From contig NZ_JBCITM010000026.1 in the NCBI RefSeq assembly GCF_039414295.1, positions 1 through 40,275 on the forward strand: a DNA stretch of 40,275 bases, in the 5' to 3' direction. The DNA is from Anoxynatronum sibiricum (GTDB lineage Bacteria > Bacillota > Clostridia > Peptostreptococcales > Tindalliaceae). Positions 31,215 through 38,386 of the stretch are shown in pieces; the stretch's first letter is position 1; each line of letters begins with the position of its first letter. A program made the position numbers and the translations under genes. Under the pieces are notes generated by a model that searched no databases, was not told the origin of the DNA, and saw only the letters and a list, made by a program, of their open reading frames with translations.

Positions 31215-32363
31215 ATGAAAAAGATAGCAATTATTGGAGCAAATGAATTTCAAAAAAAGCTTGTTTTAAAAGCTAAAAATATGGGGATTGAGACGCATGT
31301 TTTTGCATGGGAGGAAGGCGCTGTTGCAAAAGAAGTATCAGATTACTTTTATCCCATAAGTATAATGGAAAAAGATAAAATATTAGAAAAACTCAGGTTA
31401 ATTGATGTGAATGGTGTATGTTCTATAGCGTCCGATCTAGCTATGCCAACAGTAAATTATTTAGCAAATGAGTTAAGACTTGTTGGAAACTCCCAGAAAT
31501 GCACTATTCTAACTACAAATAAATATGAGATGAGAAAAAAACTAAAAGAAAAAGGCATGCCTATACCAGAGTTTCAACTTATAAAAAATGAACAGGATAT
31601 AGATTTTGATAAAATCAAATTTCCTGCAATCGTTAAGCCTATTGACAGATCAGGTAGCCGCGGAATCTATAAAGTTATGAATTTAGATGAATTAAGAATG
31701 GCTATACAAAATGCTAGAGGGGTTTCATTTATAGATTCTATTTTGGTGGAAGAATATATTGAGGGAAAAGAGTATAGTATTGAAGGTATATCGCAAAAAG
31801 GAAAACATAAAATAATTCAAGTAACTGAAAAATTCACTTCTGGTGCGCCTAATTTTATAGAAAGCGCACACTTATCTCCAGCTAGAATTGATGGAGATTT
31901 AAAAAAACGAATTTTTAAAACAATAGAGGAATCTTTAAAAGCTTTAAAGGTTGAAAATGGAGCGTCACATTCAGAAATAAAGGTATCTCCAGAAGGTGAC
32001 ATAAAGATAATAGAAATAGCAGCGAGAATGGGTGGAGATTTTATAGGATCTGACATGGTTGAAATATCTACGGGGTTTGATTTTGTTAAAAATGTTATAA
32101 AAGCTGCAATGGCGGAAACAATATGTTTTAAGCATAATGCGAGTGATAAATTAGCTCTCGTAAAGTTTATTTTTGATAATGAGGATATCAAAAAGTTAGA
32201 AATTTTGAAAAATAAATATCCAGCTACAATAAAGGAATATTTTATTGATTCTCAAATTATGAATGTAACAGATAGCTCAACCCGAAATGGCCACTACATC
32301 TTAGAGATTAATGATCAAGAGCAATTGAAAGACGTTCTTAATATTTTAGGAATTGAAAATTAA
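31215..32363 (+). CDS. ATP-grasp carboxylate-amine ligase
   Basis: 382 residues. Pre-ATP-grasp Rossmann domain (IAIIGANEFQKKLVLKAKNMG at the start), then the ATP-grasp core: FPAIVKPIDRSGSRGIYKV (about 136-154), ILVEEYIEGKEYSIEGI (about 176-192) and SEIKVSPEGDIKIIEIAARMGGDFIG (about 254-279), which supplies Mg-binding Glu and Asn/Arg-type residues. The family joins a carboxylate to an amine using ATP and an acyl-phosphate intermediate. In this context it could attach an amino acid or other acid to an amino sugar, or an amine to a uronic acid such as ManNAc3NAcA. Substrate not inferable. 11 bases after the GNAT. Confidence 0.75.
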   Translation: MKKIAIIGANEFQKKLVLKAKNMGIETHVFAWEEGAVAKEVSDYFYPISIMEKDKILEKLRLIDVNGVCSIASDLAMPTVNYLANELRLVGNSQKCTILTTNKYEMRKKLKEKGMPIPEFQLIKNEQDIDFDKIKFPAIVKPIDRSGSRGIYKVMNLDELRMAIQNARGVSFIDSILVEEYIEGKEYSIEGISQKGKHKIIQVTEKFTSGAPNFIESAHLSPARIDGDLKKRIFKTIEESLKALKVENGASHSEIKVSPEGDIKIIEIAARMGGDFIGSDMVEISTGFDFVKNVIKAAMAETICFKHNASDKLALVKFIFDNEDIKKLEILKNKYPATIKEYFIDSQIMNVTDSSTRNGHYILEINDQEQLKDVLNILGIEN

Positions 32364-32389
32364 GAAAAATAAACATGGGGGATTAGAAT

Positions 32390-33520
32390 ATGATCGATTT
32401 TAATGTACCACCTTTCATAGGAAAGGAACAAGAATATATAAAAGAAGCAATAGAAAACAATCAAAAGCTTTGTGGAGATGGTCCATTCACGAAAAAATGT
32501 AATGCTTGGTTTGAAGAAAAATTTAATACTCCTAAAGCATTGCTGACTACTTCATGTACACATGCAATAGAAATGGCGGCTATATTAGTCGATATTCAAC
32601 CAGGTGATGAGGTAATAGCACCTTCGTTTACATTTGTTTCAACAGTAAATGCCTTTGTGTTAAGAGGGGCAAAAATAGTTTTTATCGATATCAGACCTGA
32701 CACGATGAATATCGATGAGAATTTAATTGAGGGAGCGATTACGGATAAAACAAAGGCTATTGTACCTGTCCATTATGCAGGAGTTTCTTGTGAAATGGAC
32801 AAGATAATGGAGGTTGCTAAAAAATACAACCTTTATGTTATTGAAGACGCAGCACAAGGGGTTATGTCAAAGTACAATGGGCAAGCATTAGGGACTATAG
32901 GTGATTTTGGTACATATAGTTTCCATGAAACTAAAAATTACACAATGGGTGAAGGTGGAGCTCTTTTAATCCAAAATAAGGATCATATCGAAAGAGCAGA
33001 AATCATTCGTGAAAAAGGAACAAACAGAAGTAAGTTCTTTAGAGGTCAAGTTGACAAATATTCATGGGTTGATATTGGAAGTTCTTATTTGCCTAGTGAA
33101 TTAAATGCGGCATATCTATATGCTCAACTTGAAGAAGCTGAAAAGATTAATGATAATAGGTTGAAGACATGGGATTTATACTATGAAGGGTTAAAAGAAC
33201 TAGAAGACAAAGGTTTTATAGAACTACCAGTAATACCAAATGATTGTGAACATAATGCTCATATGTTTTATATTAAGTGCAAAGATTTTGATGAAAGAAC
33301 TAAATTAATCAAGCATTTAAAGGATAATGAAATTCATGCTGTATTCCACTATATTCCACTCCATAGTGCAGAGGCTGGTATCAAGTATGGTAGATTTCAT
33401 GGAGAAGATAGGTACACGACTTTAGAGAGTGATAGACTATTGAGATTACCATTATATTATGGAATGAATCAATGTGATATTCAGTATATAACAATTAAAA
33501 TTCACTCTTTTTATTTTTAA
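32390..33520 (+). CDS. wecE: dTDP-4-amino-4,6-dideoxygalactose transaminase (WecE/RffA)
   Basis: 376 residues. The N-terminus IDFNVPPFIGKEQEYIKEAI, followed by KLCGDGPFTKKCNAWFEEKF, is diagnostic of WecE among DegT enzymes. TTSCTHAIEMAAILVDIQPGDEVIAPSFTFVST binds PLP phosphate, Asp153 is in EDAAQGVMS, and Lys182 (SFHETKNYTMGEGGALL) is the PLP lysine. The HETKN sequence is typical of the subfamily. WecE aminates dTDP-4-keto-6-deoxyglucose at C4 to give dTDP-Fuc4N. RfbA and RfbB, encoded downstream, make its substrate. After the gene, 33521-33680 is AT-rich with no clear gene or terminator. Confidence 0.88.
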   Translation: MIDFNVPPFIGKEQEYIKEAIENNQKLCGDGPFTKKCNAWFEEKFNTPKALLTTSCTHAIEMAAILVDIQPGDEVIAPSFTFVSTVNAFVLRGAKIVFIDIRPDTMNIDENLIEGAITDKTKAIVPVHYAGVSCEMDKIMEVAKKYNLYVIEDAAQGVMSKYNGQALGTIGDFGTYSFHETKNYTMGEGGALLIQNKDHIERAEIIREKGTNRSKFFRGQVDKYSWVDIGSSYLPSELNAAYLYAQLEEAEKINDNRLKTWDLYYEGLKELEDKGFIELPVIPNDCEHNAHMFYIKCKDFDERTKLIKHLKDNEIHAVFHYIPLHSAEAGIKYGRFHGEDRYTTLESDRLLRLPLYYGMNQCDIQYITIKIHSFYF

Positions 33521-33680
33521 CTTAAGCTGGTATGTCATCGCTAAACTGTATCCATCCATTTGTAAGAAATATTTCTTTTCTTATTTTCTTCACAATCGTT
33601 TATAAACAATACCTACTAATGTACTATTAAGTTATAAAAAACTTTGACATATTCAAATTTAATAAAGGGGAGGGATTGGA

Positions 33681-34436
33681 TTGAATATCGAATTTGCTGC
33701 GATTCCTGGTTCAGGGAAAACGTACTTAATGAATGAGCTATATAAATATTTGAAGAACAATTTAAATGAAAAAGAGTATAGTATTTTTACTTATAAAGAT
33801 ATTGATGATATAAAAAGTACTGAAAATAAACATAAGAGATTCCGAAGAATTCATTTGATAAAGAACTTTATTATGCTTTTAGATATTCATATAATAAAAT
33901 TGATATATATGTATGCGAAAAAGAAAGAGCCTATTAAGATAAAACTCAAATCAATAAGCTATATCATGCATATGCTATGGAATCAAAAAATAGTAAATCA
34001 GATTGAAAATAATTCAAGAAAAAAAAACATTTTCATTTTAGATGAGAATCTTTTTCATTTATCGAATTTTTATTTAGAAAAAGATCAAGATGAAAAAATT
34101 TCAGGAAAGTATTTTTACTTATTGGAGAAGGCAAAAAAAATACGTTATGAAAAGAATAGTAATTTATATGTGCTTATAGATAGTGATAGAATGGAAAATT
34201 ATCATAGAATGAATAAACGCAATCAAGGGTGGCCAAGCATTTGGAAAAATCTATCAAACGAGGATAAAAAAAACGTTTTAGTTGAGTCACAAGAAAGATA
34301 TGAAACATTAAAAAGGTACGTTAATGACAGTGGCATAATATATACAACAATCAACAATGAAGTGTTTAGAGAAAAATATGAAGATGAATTTGAGAAAATC
34401 ATAAAAAAAATGGAAATGATTTTAATGAAAAGGTAG
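33681..34436 (+). CDS. Orphan P-loop kinase-like protein
   Basis: 251 residues from a TTG at 33681, with GGGGAGGG upstream. Walker A IPGSGKTYLMNELYKYL starts at about residue 8, and a Walker B-like IFILDEN lies at about 121-127. The rest is rich in Lys, Asn, Ile and Tyr. YVLIDSDRMENYHRMNKRNQGWPSIW (about 163-188) may be a lid with basic residues, as in nucleoside or adenylylsulfate-type kinases. No membrane segments. Among the most AT-rich genes of the cluster. It lies between wecE and the flippase gene. A small-molecule or glycan kinase is possible; I cannot name its substrate. Confidence 0.5.
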   Translation: MNIEFAAIPGSGKTYLMNELYKYLKNNLNEKEYSIFTYKDIDDIKSTENKHKRFRRIHLIKNFIMLLDIHIIKLIYMYAKKKEPIKIKLKSISYIMHMLWNQKIVNQIENNSRKKNIFILDENLFHLSNFYLEKDQDEKISGKYFYLLEKAKKIRYEKNSNLYVLIDSDRMENYHRMNKRNQGWPSIWKNLSNEDKKNVLVESQERYETLKRYVNDSGIIYTTINNEVFREKYEDEFEKIIKKMEMILMKR

Positions 34437-34443
34437 TGTAGGA

Positions 34444-35973
34444 ATGAAAAAAGCAACATTAATATTAATGATTCTCGCCATTACATCAAAGATAATAGGC
34501 TTTGGAAGAGAAATCGTACTATCATATTATTATGGGGCATCAAATGTGAGTGACGCTTTTTTAATTTCACTTACTATCCCAACAGTTATATTTGCTTTTA
34601 TAGGGGTAGCCATAAAAACTACGTTCATGCCTATGTATAGTAGGATTAAAAACGAAAAAGGAATAGTTGAAGCTGATCATTTTACTAGCAATGTAATTAA
34701 TATACTGATATTCTTTTCATTAATTATTGTCATTATAGTATTACTATTTAGCGAACAAGTGGTAAAGTTATTTGCATCTGGATTTGATGGTGAAACTCTT
34801 GAAATGGCAGTATATTTTACGAAGATAACAATATTTGCTATCTTCTTCATGGGTATCATATACGTTTCAGAAGGATATTTACAGTTAAAGAACCGGTTTG
34901 CAGTTCCTGCTTTAGTTGGATTGCCGATGAGTTTAATTTTAATCATAACTATTTTTTTAAGTACCAGGCTGGGTCATGGGATATTAGCATATGGTAAAAT
35001 TGTAGCAGTTATTGCTCAACTTTGCCTTATTGTGCCTTTTATGTTCATAGTAGGCTATAGGCATTCATTTGTGGCTAATATACGAGACAATGATATTAGA
35101 AAAGTATTTAATCTTGCATTGCCTGTGGCGGCAGGAACATCTGTAAATCAAATTAACAAATTAGTAGATAGAACAATTGCTTCACAGATTGCAGTTGGTG
35201 GAATATCAGCATTGAATTATGCAAGTAGACTAAATTCTTTTATTCAAAGCATTTTTATCATGTCAGTTGTTACTGTTTTATATGCAAGTATATCTAAAAT
35301 GGAAGTAAACAATGATATGGTGAAATTTAAAAAATCAATAACTAGTTCAATTAACGGAATTATAATTTTAGTATTACCAGTTGTTTTTGGCTCAATGATA
35401 TTCTCAAGAGAGATTGTTACACTCTTATTCGCAAGGGGTGCATTTGATTCTAAAGCTTTGGAGATGACATCGAGTGCTCTTTTTTTCTATTCAATCGGTA
35501 TATTGGGCTTTGGGCTACGGGAAGTATTGGCTAGAGGCTTTTATGCGCTACAAGATACTAAGACCCCAATGATTAATGCATCTATTGGAATGACATTGAA
35601 TATTATTCTAAACTTAATATTATCACGTTATTTAGGTATAGGGGGCTTAGCACTTGCTACTTCAGTTGCAGCTATTTTTACAACAGGATTGATGTTTATT
35701 AGTCTTCGAAAAAAAATTGGTGGAATTGGAATGAAAAATACTATTTCTATTTTTTTAAAAATAGTCGTAGCTTCATCTTTAATGGGAGTAATAGCAAAAT
35801 TGAGTTTCAACAAATTTACAATATTATTTAGCCAAAATGTATCTTTGTTAATTGCAATATGTGTAGGAGCATCAACATTCTTTTTAATAGTTAGTTTTAT
35901 GAAAATTGATGACATTGATGTCATAAAAAATATAATCAAGAAGAAAATTAGAAAAGTTATTGTTAAACCATAA
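34444..35973 (+). CDS. MurJ/MviN-family lipid-linked glycan flippase (Wzx role)
   Basis: 509 residues with about fourteen membrane helices. Family features: the N-terminus KKATLILMILAITSKIIGFGREIVLSYYYGASNVSDAF, and later FARGAFDSKALEMTSSALFFYSIGILGFGLREVLARGFYALQDTKTP (about 330-377), which is the MurJ signature. MurJ flips lipid II. A copy inside a polysaccharide cluster without another Wzx suggests it exports the undecaprenyl-linked repeat unit made here. A second, housekeeping murJ would be expected elsewhere in the genome. Seven bases after the P-loop gene. Confidence 0.85.
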   Translation: MKKATLILMILAITSKIIGFGREIVLSYYYGASNVSDAFLISLTIPTVIFAFIGVAIKTTFMPMYSRIKNEKGIVEADHFTSNVINILIFFSLIIVIIVLLFSEQVVKLFASGFDGETLEMAVYFTKITIFAIFFMGIIYVSEGYLQLKNRFAVPALVGLPMSLILIITIFLSTRLGHGILAYGKIVAVIAQLCLIVPFMFIVGYRHSFVANIRDNDIRKVFNLALPVAAGTSVNQINKLVDRTIASQIAVGGISALNYASRLNSFIQSIFIMSVVTVLYASISKMEVNNDMVKFKKSITSSINGIIILVLPVVFGSMIFSREIVTLLFARGAFDSKALEMTSSALFFYSIGILGFGLREVLARGFYALQDTKTPMINASIGMTLNIILNLILSRYLGIGGLALATSVAAIFTTGLMFISLRKKIGGIGMKNTISIFLKIVVASSLMGVIAKLSFNKFTILFSQNVSLLIAICVGASTFFLIVSFMKIDDIDVIKNIIKKKIRKVIVKP

Positions 35974-35994
35974 AATAAGGGAGGTCCATTTACT

Positions 35995-36858
35995 ATGAAG
36001 GGAATAATTTTAGCTGGAGGTAGTGGTTCAAGACTCTATCCTATTACACAAGGAATTAGCAAGCAATTATTGCCAATATACGATAAGCCGATGATTTACT
36101 ATCCATTATCGGTTTTAATGCTATCAAAAATCAAGGAAGTCCTAATTATCTCTAATCCAGAGTACATAGACATATACAAAAAATTACTTGGAGATGGAAG
36201 CAAATTAGGAATGAGGTTTGAGTATAAAATCCAGGAAAAACCTAGGGGATTATCAGATGCTTTTATAGTTGGAGAAGAATTTATTGAGAACGACGATGTT
36301 TGTTTAATACTTGGGGACAATGTATTTTATGGTCAAGGATTTGTTCCTAAACTAGAGAAAGCATCAAATACTAAATCAGGAGCGACTATATTCGGTTATT
36401 ACGTAAATAACCCAAAAGAATTTGGTGTTGTTGAATTTGATGATGAAGGAAAAGTACTGTCATTAGAAGAAAAGCCTGAAAATCCTAAATCACATTATGC
36501 AATCCCAGGGCTTTATTATTACGATAACTCTGTAGTTGAAAGAGCTAAGAATCTTAGGCCATCTGCAAGGGGTGAACTTGAAATTACTGATTTAAATAGA
36601 GCGTATTTAGAGGAAGGTAAACTTCATGTTGAGCTACTAGGACGTGGGTTTGCTTGGCTAGATACAGGAACTTACGATGGATTAGCAGATGCTTCAGACT
36701 TTGTAAAAACTATTCAAAAAAGAACAGGACTTTATGTAGCTTGTATAGAAGAAATAGCTTATAAGAATGGATGGATTTCTAAAGAAGAGTTTAAAGCAAT
36801 AGGACATCAATATGAAAAGACAGAATATGGTAAGTATATTCTTTCACTACTTAAATAA
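35995..36858 (+). CDS. rfbA: Glucose-1-phosphate thymidylyltransferase
   Basis: 287 residues, GGGAGG before the ATG. MKGIILAGGSGSRLYPITQGISKQLLPIYDKPMIYYPL carries the GGxGxR nucleotide loop and the catalytic Lys region. QEKPRGLSDAFIVGEEF, LILGDNVFYGQG (metal-binding Asp, about 104-115) and GFAWLDTGTYDGL are all RmlA/RfbA signatures; length is typical (about 290). It makes dTDP-glucose from dTTP and Glc-1-P. In this cluster the product goes to RfbB and then WecE. No rfbC or rfbD follows, which argues against a dTDP-rhamnose pathway encoded here. Confidence 0.95.
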   Translation: MKGIILAGGSGSRLYPITQGISKQLLPIYDKPMIYYPLSVLMLSKIKEVLIISNPEYIDIYKKLLGDGSKLGMRFEYKIQEKPRGLSDAFIVGEEFIENDDVCLILGDNVFYGQGFVPKLEKASNTKSGATIFGYYVNNPKEFGVVEFDDEGKVLSLEEKPENPKSHYAIPGLYYYDNSVVERAKNLRPSARGELEITDLNRAYLEEGKLHVELLGRGFAWLDTGTYDGLADASDFVKTIQKRTGLYVACIEEIAYKNGWISKEEFKAIGHQYEKTEYGKYILSLLK

Positions 36859-36883
36859 GCGATAAAAAGAGAGGTGAAGTTAA

Positions 36884-37939
36884 ATGAAAAATATCTTAGT
36901 AACAGGTGGAGCTGGATTTATAGGAAGTAACTTTGTGAAGATGATGGTTGAGAAGTATCCAGACTATAATATCATCAATATAGATGCTTTAACATATGCG
37001 GGGAACCTTGAGAATCTTTCTGATATAGATACAGCTTCTAACTATACCTTTGTAAAAGCAGATATTAGAGATAGAGAGGTAATAGAGCAGATTTTCAAAA
37101 CTCAAAACATAGACATGGTTGTAAACTTTGCAGCAGAATCTCATGTAGATAGAAGTATTGAAGAACCAGAAGTTTTTTTAACAACCAATATTATTGGAAC
37201 TCAAGTACTTTTAGATGCTGCAAAGAAATACTGGAAAATTAATCCTAATGATAAATACTGTAAAAAGTACAAAGAAGGAGTTAAGTTCCTTCAAGTCTCT
37301 ACTGATGAAGTATACGGTGCACTCGGGGAAACTGGAATGTTTATTGAAACAATGCCACTTATGCCTAACAGTCCTTATTCAGCATCAAAAGCAAGTGCAG
37401 ATATGATTGTAAGAGCTTATAATGAAACTTTTGGGTTTCCTATGAATATTACAAGATGTAGTAACAACTACGGTCCATATCAATTCCCTGAAAAGTTAAT
37501 ACCACTAATGATAAATAATTGCTTAAAAGAAAAAGACCTTCCTGTTTATGGTGATGGTATGCAAATAAGAGACTGGCTACATGTTTCTGATCACTGCAGT
37601 GCAATTGATACTGTTCTTCATAAGGGCAAAGATGGGGAAGTTTATAATATTGGTGGAAATAACGAAAAAGCTAATATTGAAATTGTTAAACTTCTAATAA
37701 AAACTCTTGGAAAGTCAGAAGACCTAATTAAATACGTAAAAGATCGTCCAGGACATGATAGAAGGTATGCCATTGATAATACCAAGATCACGAGCGAACT
37801 TGGGTGGGAGCCAGAATATACTTTTGAGCAGGGAATACAGGAGACAATTCAGTGGTATTTAGATAATTCTAAATGGATTGAGAATGTCATTTCAGGAGAC
37901 TATGCTAATTACTATGATAAGATGTATTCGGGAGCTTAA
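36884..37939 (+). CDS. rfbB: dTDP-glucose 4,6-dehydratase
   Basis: 351 residues, GAGGTGA before the ATG. Extended SDR: NAD-binding GGAGFIGSNFVK (about 7-18), DALTYAGNLENL, NFAAESHVDRSIEEP (about 84-98), the catalytic STDEVYGALGE (Thr-Asp-Glu, about 139-149) and YSASKAS with the Tyr/Lys pair (about 165-171), then RCSNNYGPYQFPEKLIPLMI. It makes dTDP-4-keto-6-deoxyglucose, the WecE substrate. Last gene of the cluster; the IS256-type end begins 8 bases after its stop, with no terminator between, so the original 3' boundary has been lost or moved. Confidence 0.95.
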   Translation: MKNILVTGGAGFIGSNFVKMMVEKYPDYNIINIDALTYAGNLENLSDIDTASNYTFVKADIRDREVIEQIFKTQNIDMVVNFAAESHVDRSIEEPEVFLTTNIIGTQVLLDAAKKYWKINPNDKYCKKYKEGVKFLQVSTDEVYGALGETGMFIETMPLMPNSPYSASKASADMIVRAYNETFGFPMNITRCSNNYGPYQFPEKLIPLMINNCLKEKDLPVYGDGMQIRDWLHVSDHCSAIDTVLHKGKDGEVYNIGGNNEKANIEIVKLLIKTLGKSEDLIKYVKDRPGHDRRYAIDNTKITSELGWEPEYTFEQGIQETIQWYLDNSKWIENVISGDYANYYDKMYSGA

Positions 37940-37947
37940 TTGATAAA

Positions 37948-38226
37948 GTCCGTATAATGGTGTAAAAAGAAAAATGAGCCACAAACTCATTTCCTCGGTT
38001 ACAATATAAGTGTCAAGCAAATACCAAACCGAGGAGGATGAATCATGGCTCAGTTCAATATTACCTTAACCGAAGAACATTTGCACGGACTTTTTTCCAG
38101 TAACGGTCGAGACCAGGCAGTAGCAAAATTGATGGAAGAAATCTTCAACCAAGTACTATTAGCCCAGTCCAAAGAACAAATCGGAGCTGATCCCTACGAA
38201 AGAACTGACGAGCGGACAGCCTATAA
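37948..38226 (+). mobile_element. Truncated IS256-type element (left end)
   Basis: Starts at GTCCGTATAATGGTGTAAA (37948-37966), which matches the style of IS256-family terminal repeats, and contains the first codons of the transposase. An inverted repeat, CCTCGGTT (37993-38000) and AACCGAGG (38027-38034), runs into the transposase ribosome binding site. The element is cut off near 38226, where an IS3-like end begins. Confidence 0.65.
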
Positions 38227-38242
38227 TGAACCCATAGGGTGA
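38045..38242 (+). pseudogene. IS256-family transposase, N-terminal fragment
   Basis: GAGGAGG 7 bases before the ATG. About 60 residues match the start of IS256/MULE transposases (MAQFNITLTEEHLHGLF, then SKEQIGADPYERTDERTAY). An intact protein has about 400 residues; this frame ends a few codons after the junction with the IS3-like sequence. The DDE catalytic domain is absent, so it is inactive. Confidence 0.8.
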
Positions 38243-38386
38243 GACACAAAACACGAGGAAATAAGTTATAATGAAACCATGAGAAAACGAACCCATTACA
38301 CAGCCGAATTTAAAACAAAAGCCGTCCTTGAAATCCTCTCAGAGGAGTTCACCGTAAACCAGATTGCAGAGAAGTACAGCCTGGAT
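38227..38386 (+). mobile_element. Truncated IS3-type element (left end)
   Basis: Begins with TGAACCCATAGGGTGAGACA, the TG-starting form of IS3-family ends, followed by the start of an OrfA frame. Cut at about 38386 by the IS1634-type element. Family assigned from the OrfA fragment; the end is an inference. Confidence 0.5.
38279..38386 (+). pseudogene. IS3-family OrfA, N-terminal fragment
   Basis: About 36 residues (MRKRTHYTAEFKTKAVLEIL, then VNQIAEKYSL) match the helix-turn-helix start of IS3-family OrfA proteins, which continue with a HPxxIxxWK-type segment. The frame runs into the terminal sequence of the IS1634-type element and is then meaningless. No OrfB is present. Confidence 0.7.

Noticed and set aside
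33644..33680. TTGACA as a promoter of the P-loop gene
   Set aside because: No -10-like hexamer lies 16-18 bases downstream; that position is the ribosome binding site.
35995..37939. dTDP-rhamnose pathway
   Set aside because: Only rfbA and rfbB are present; rfbC and rfbD are missing while wecE is present, so Fuc4N is the better product.
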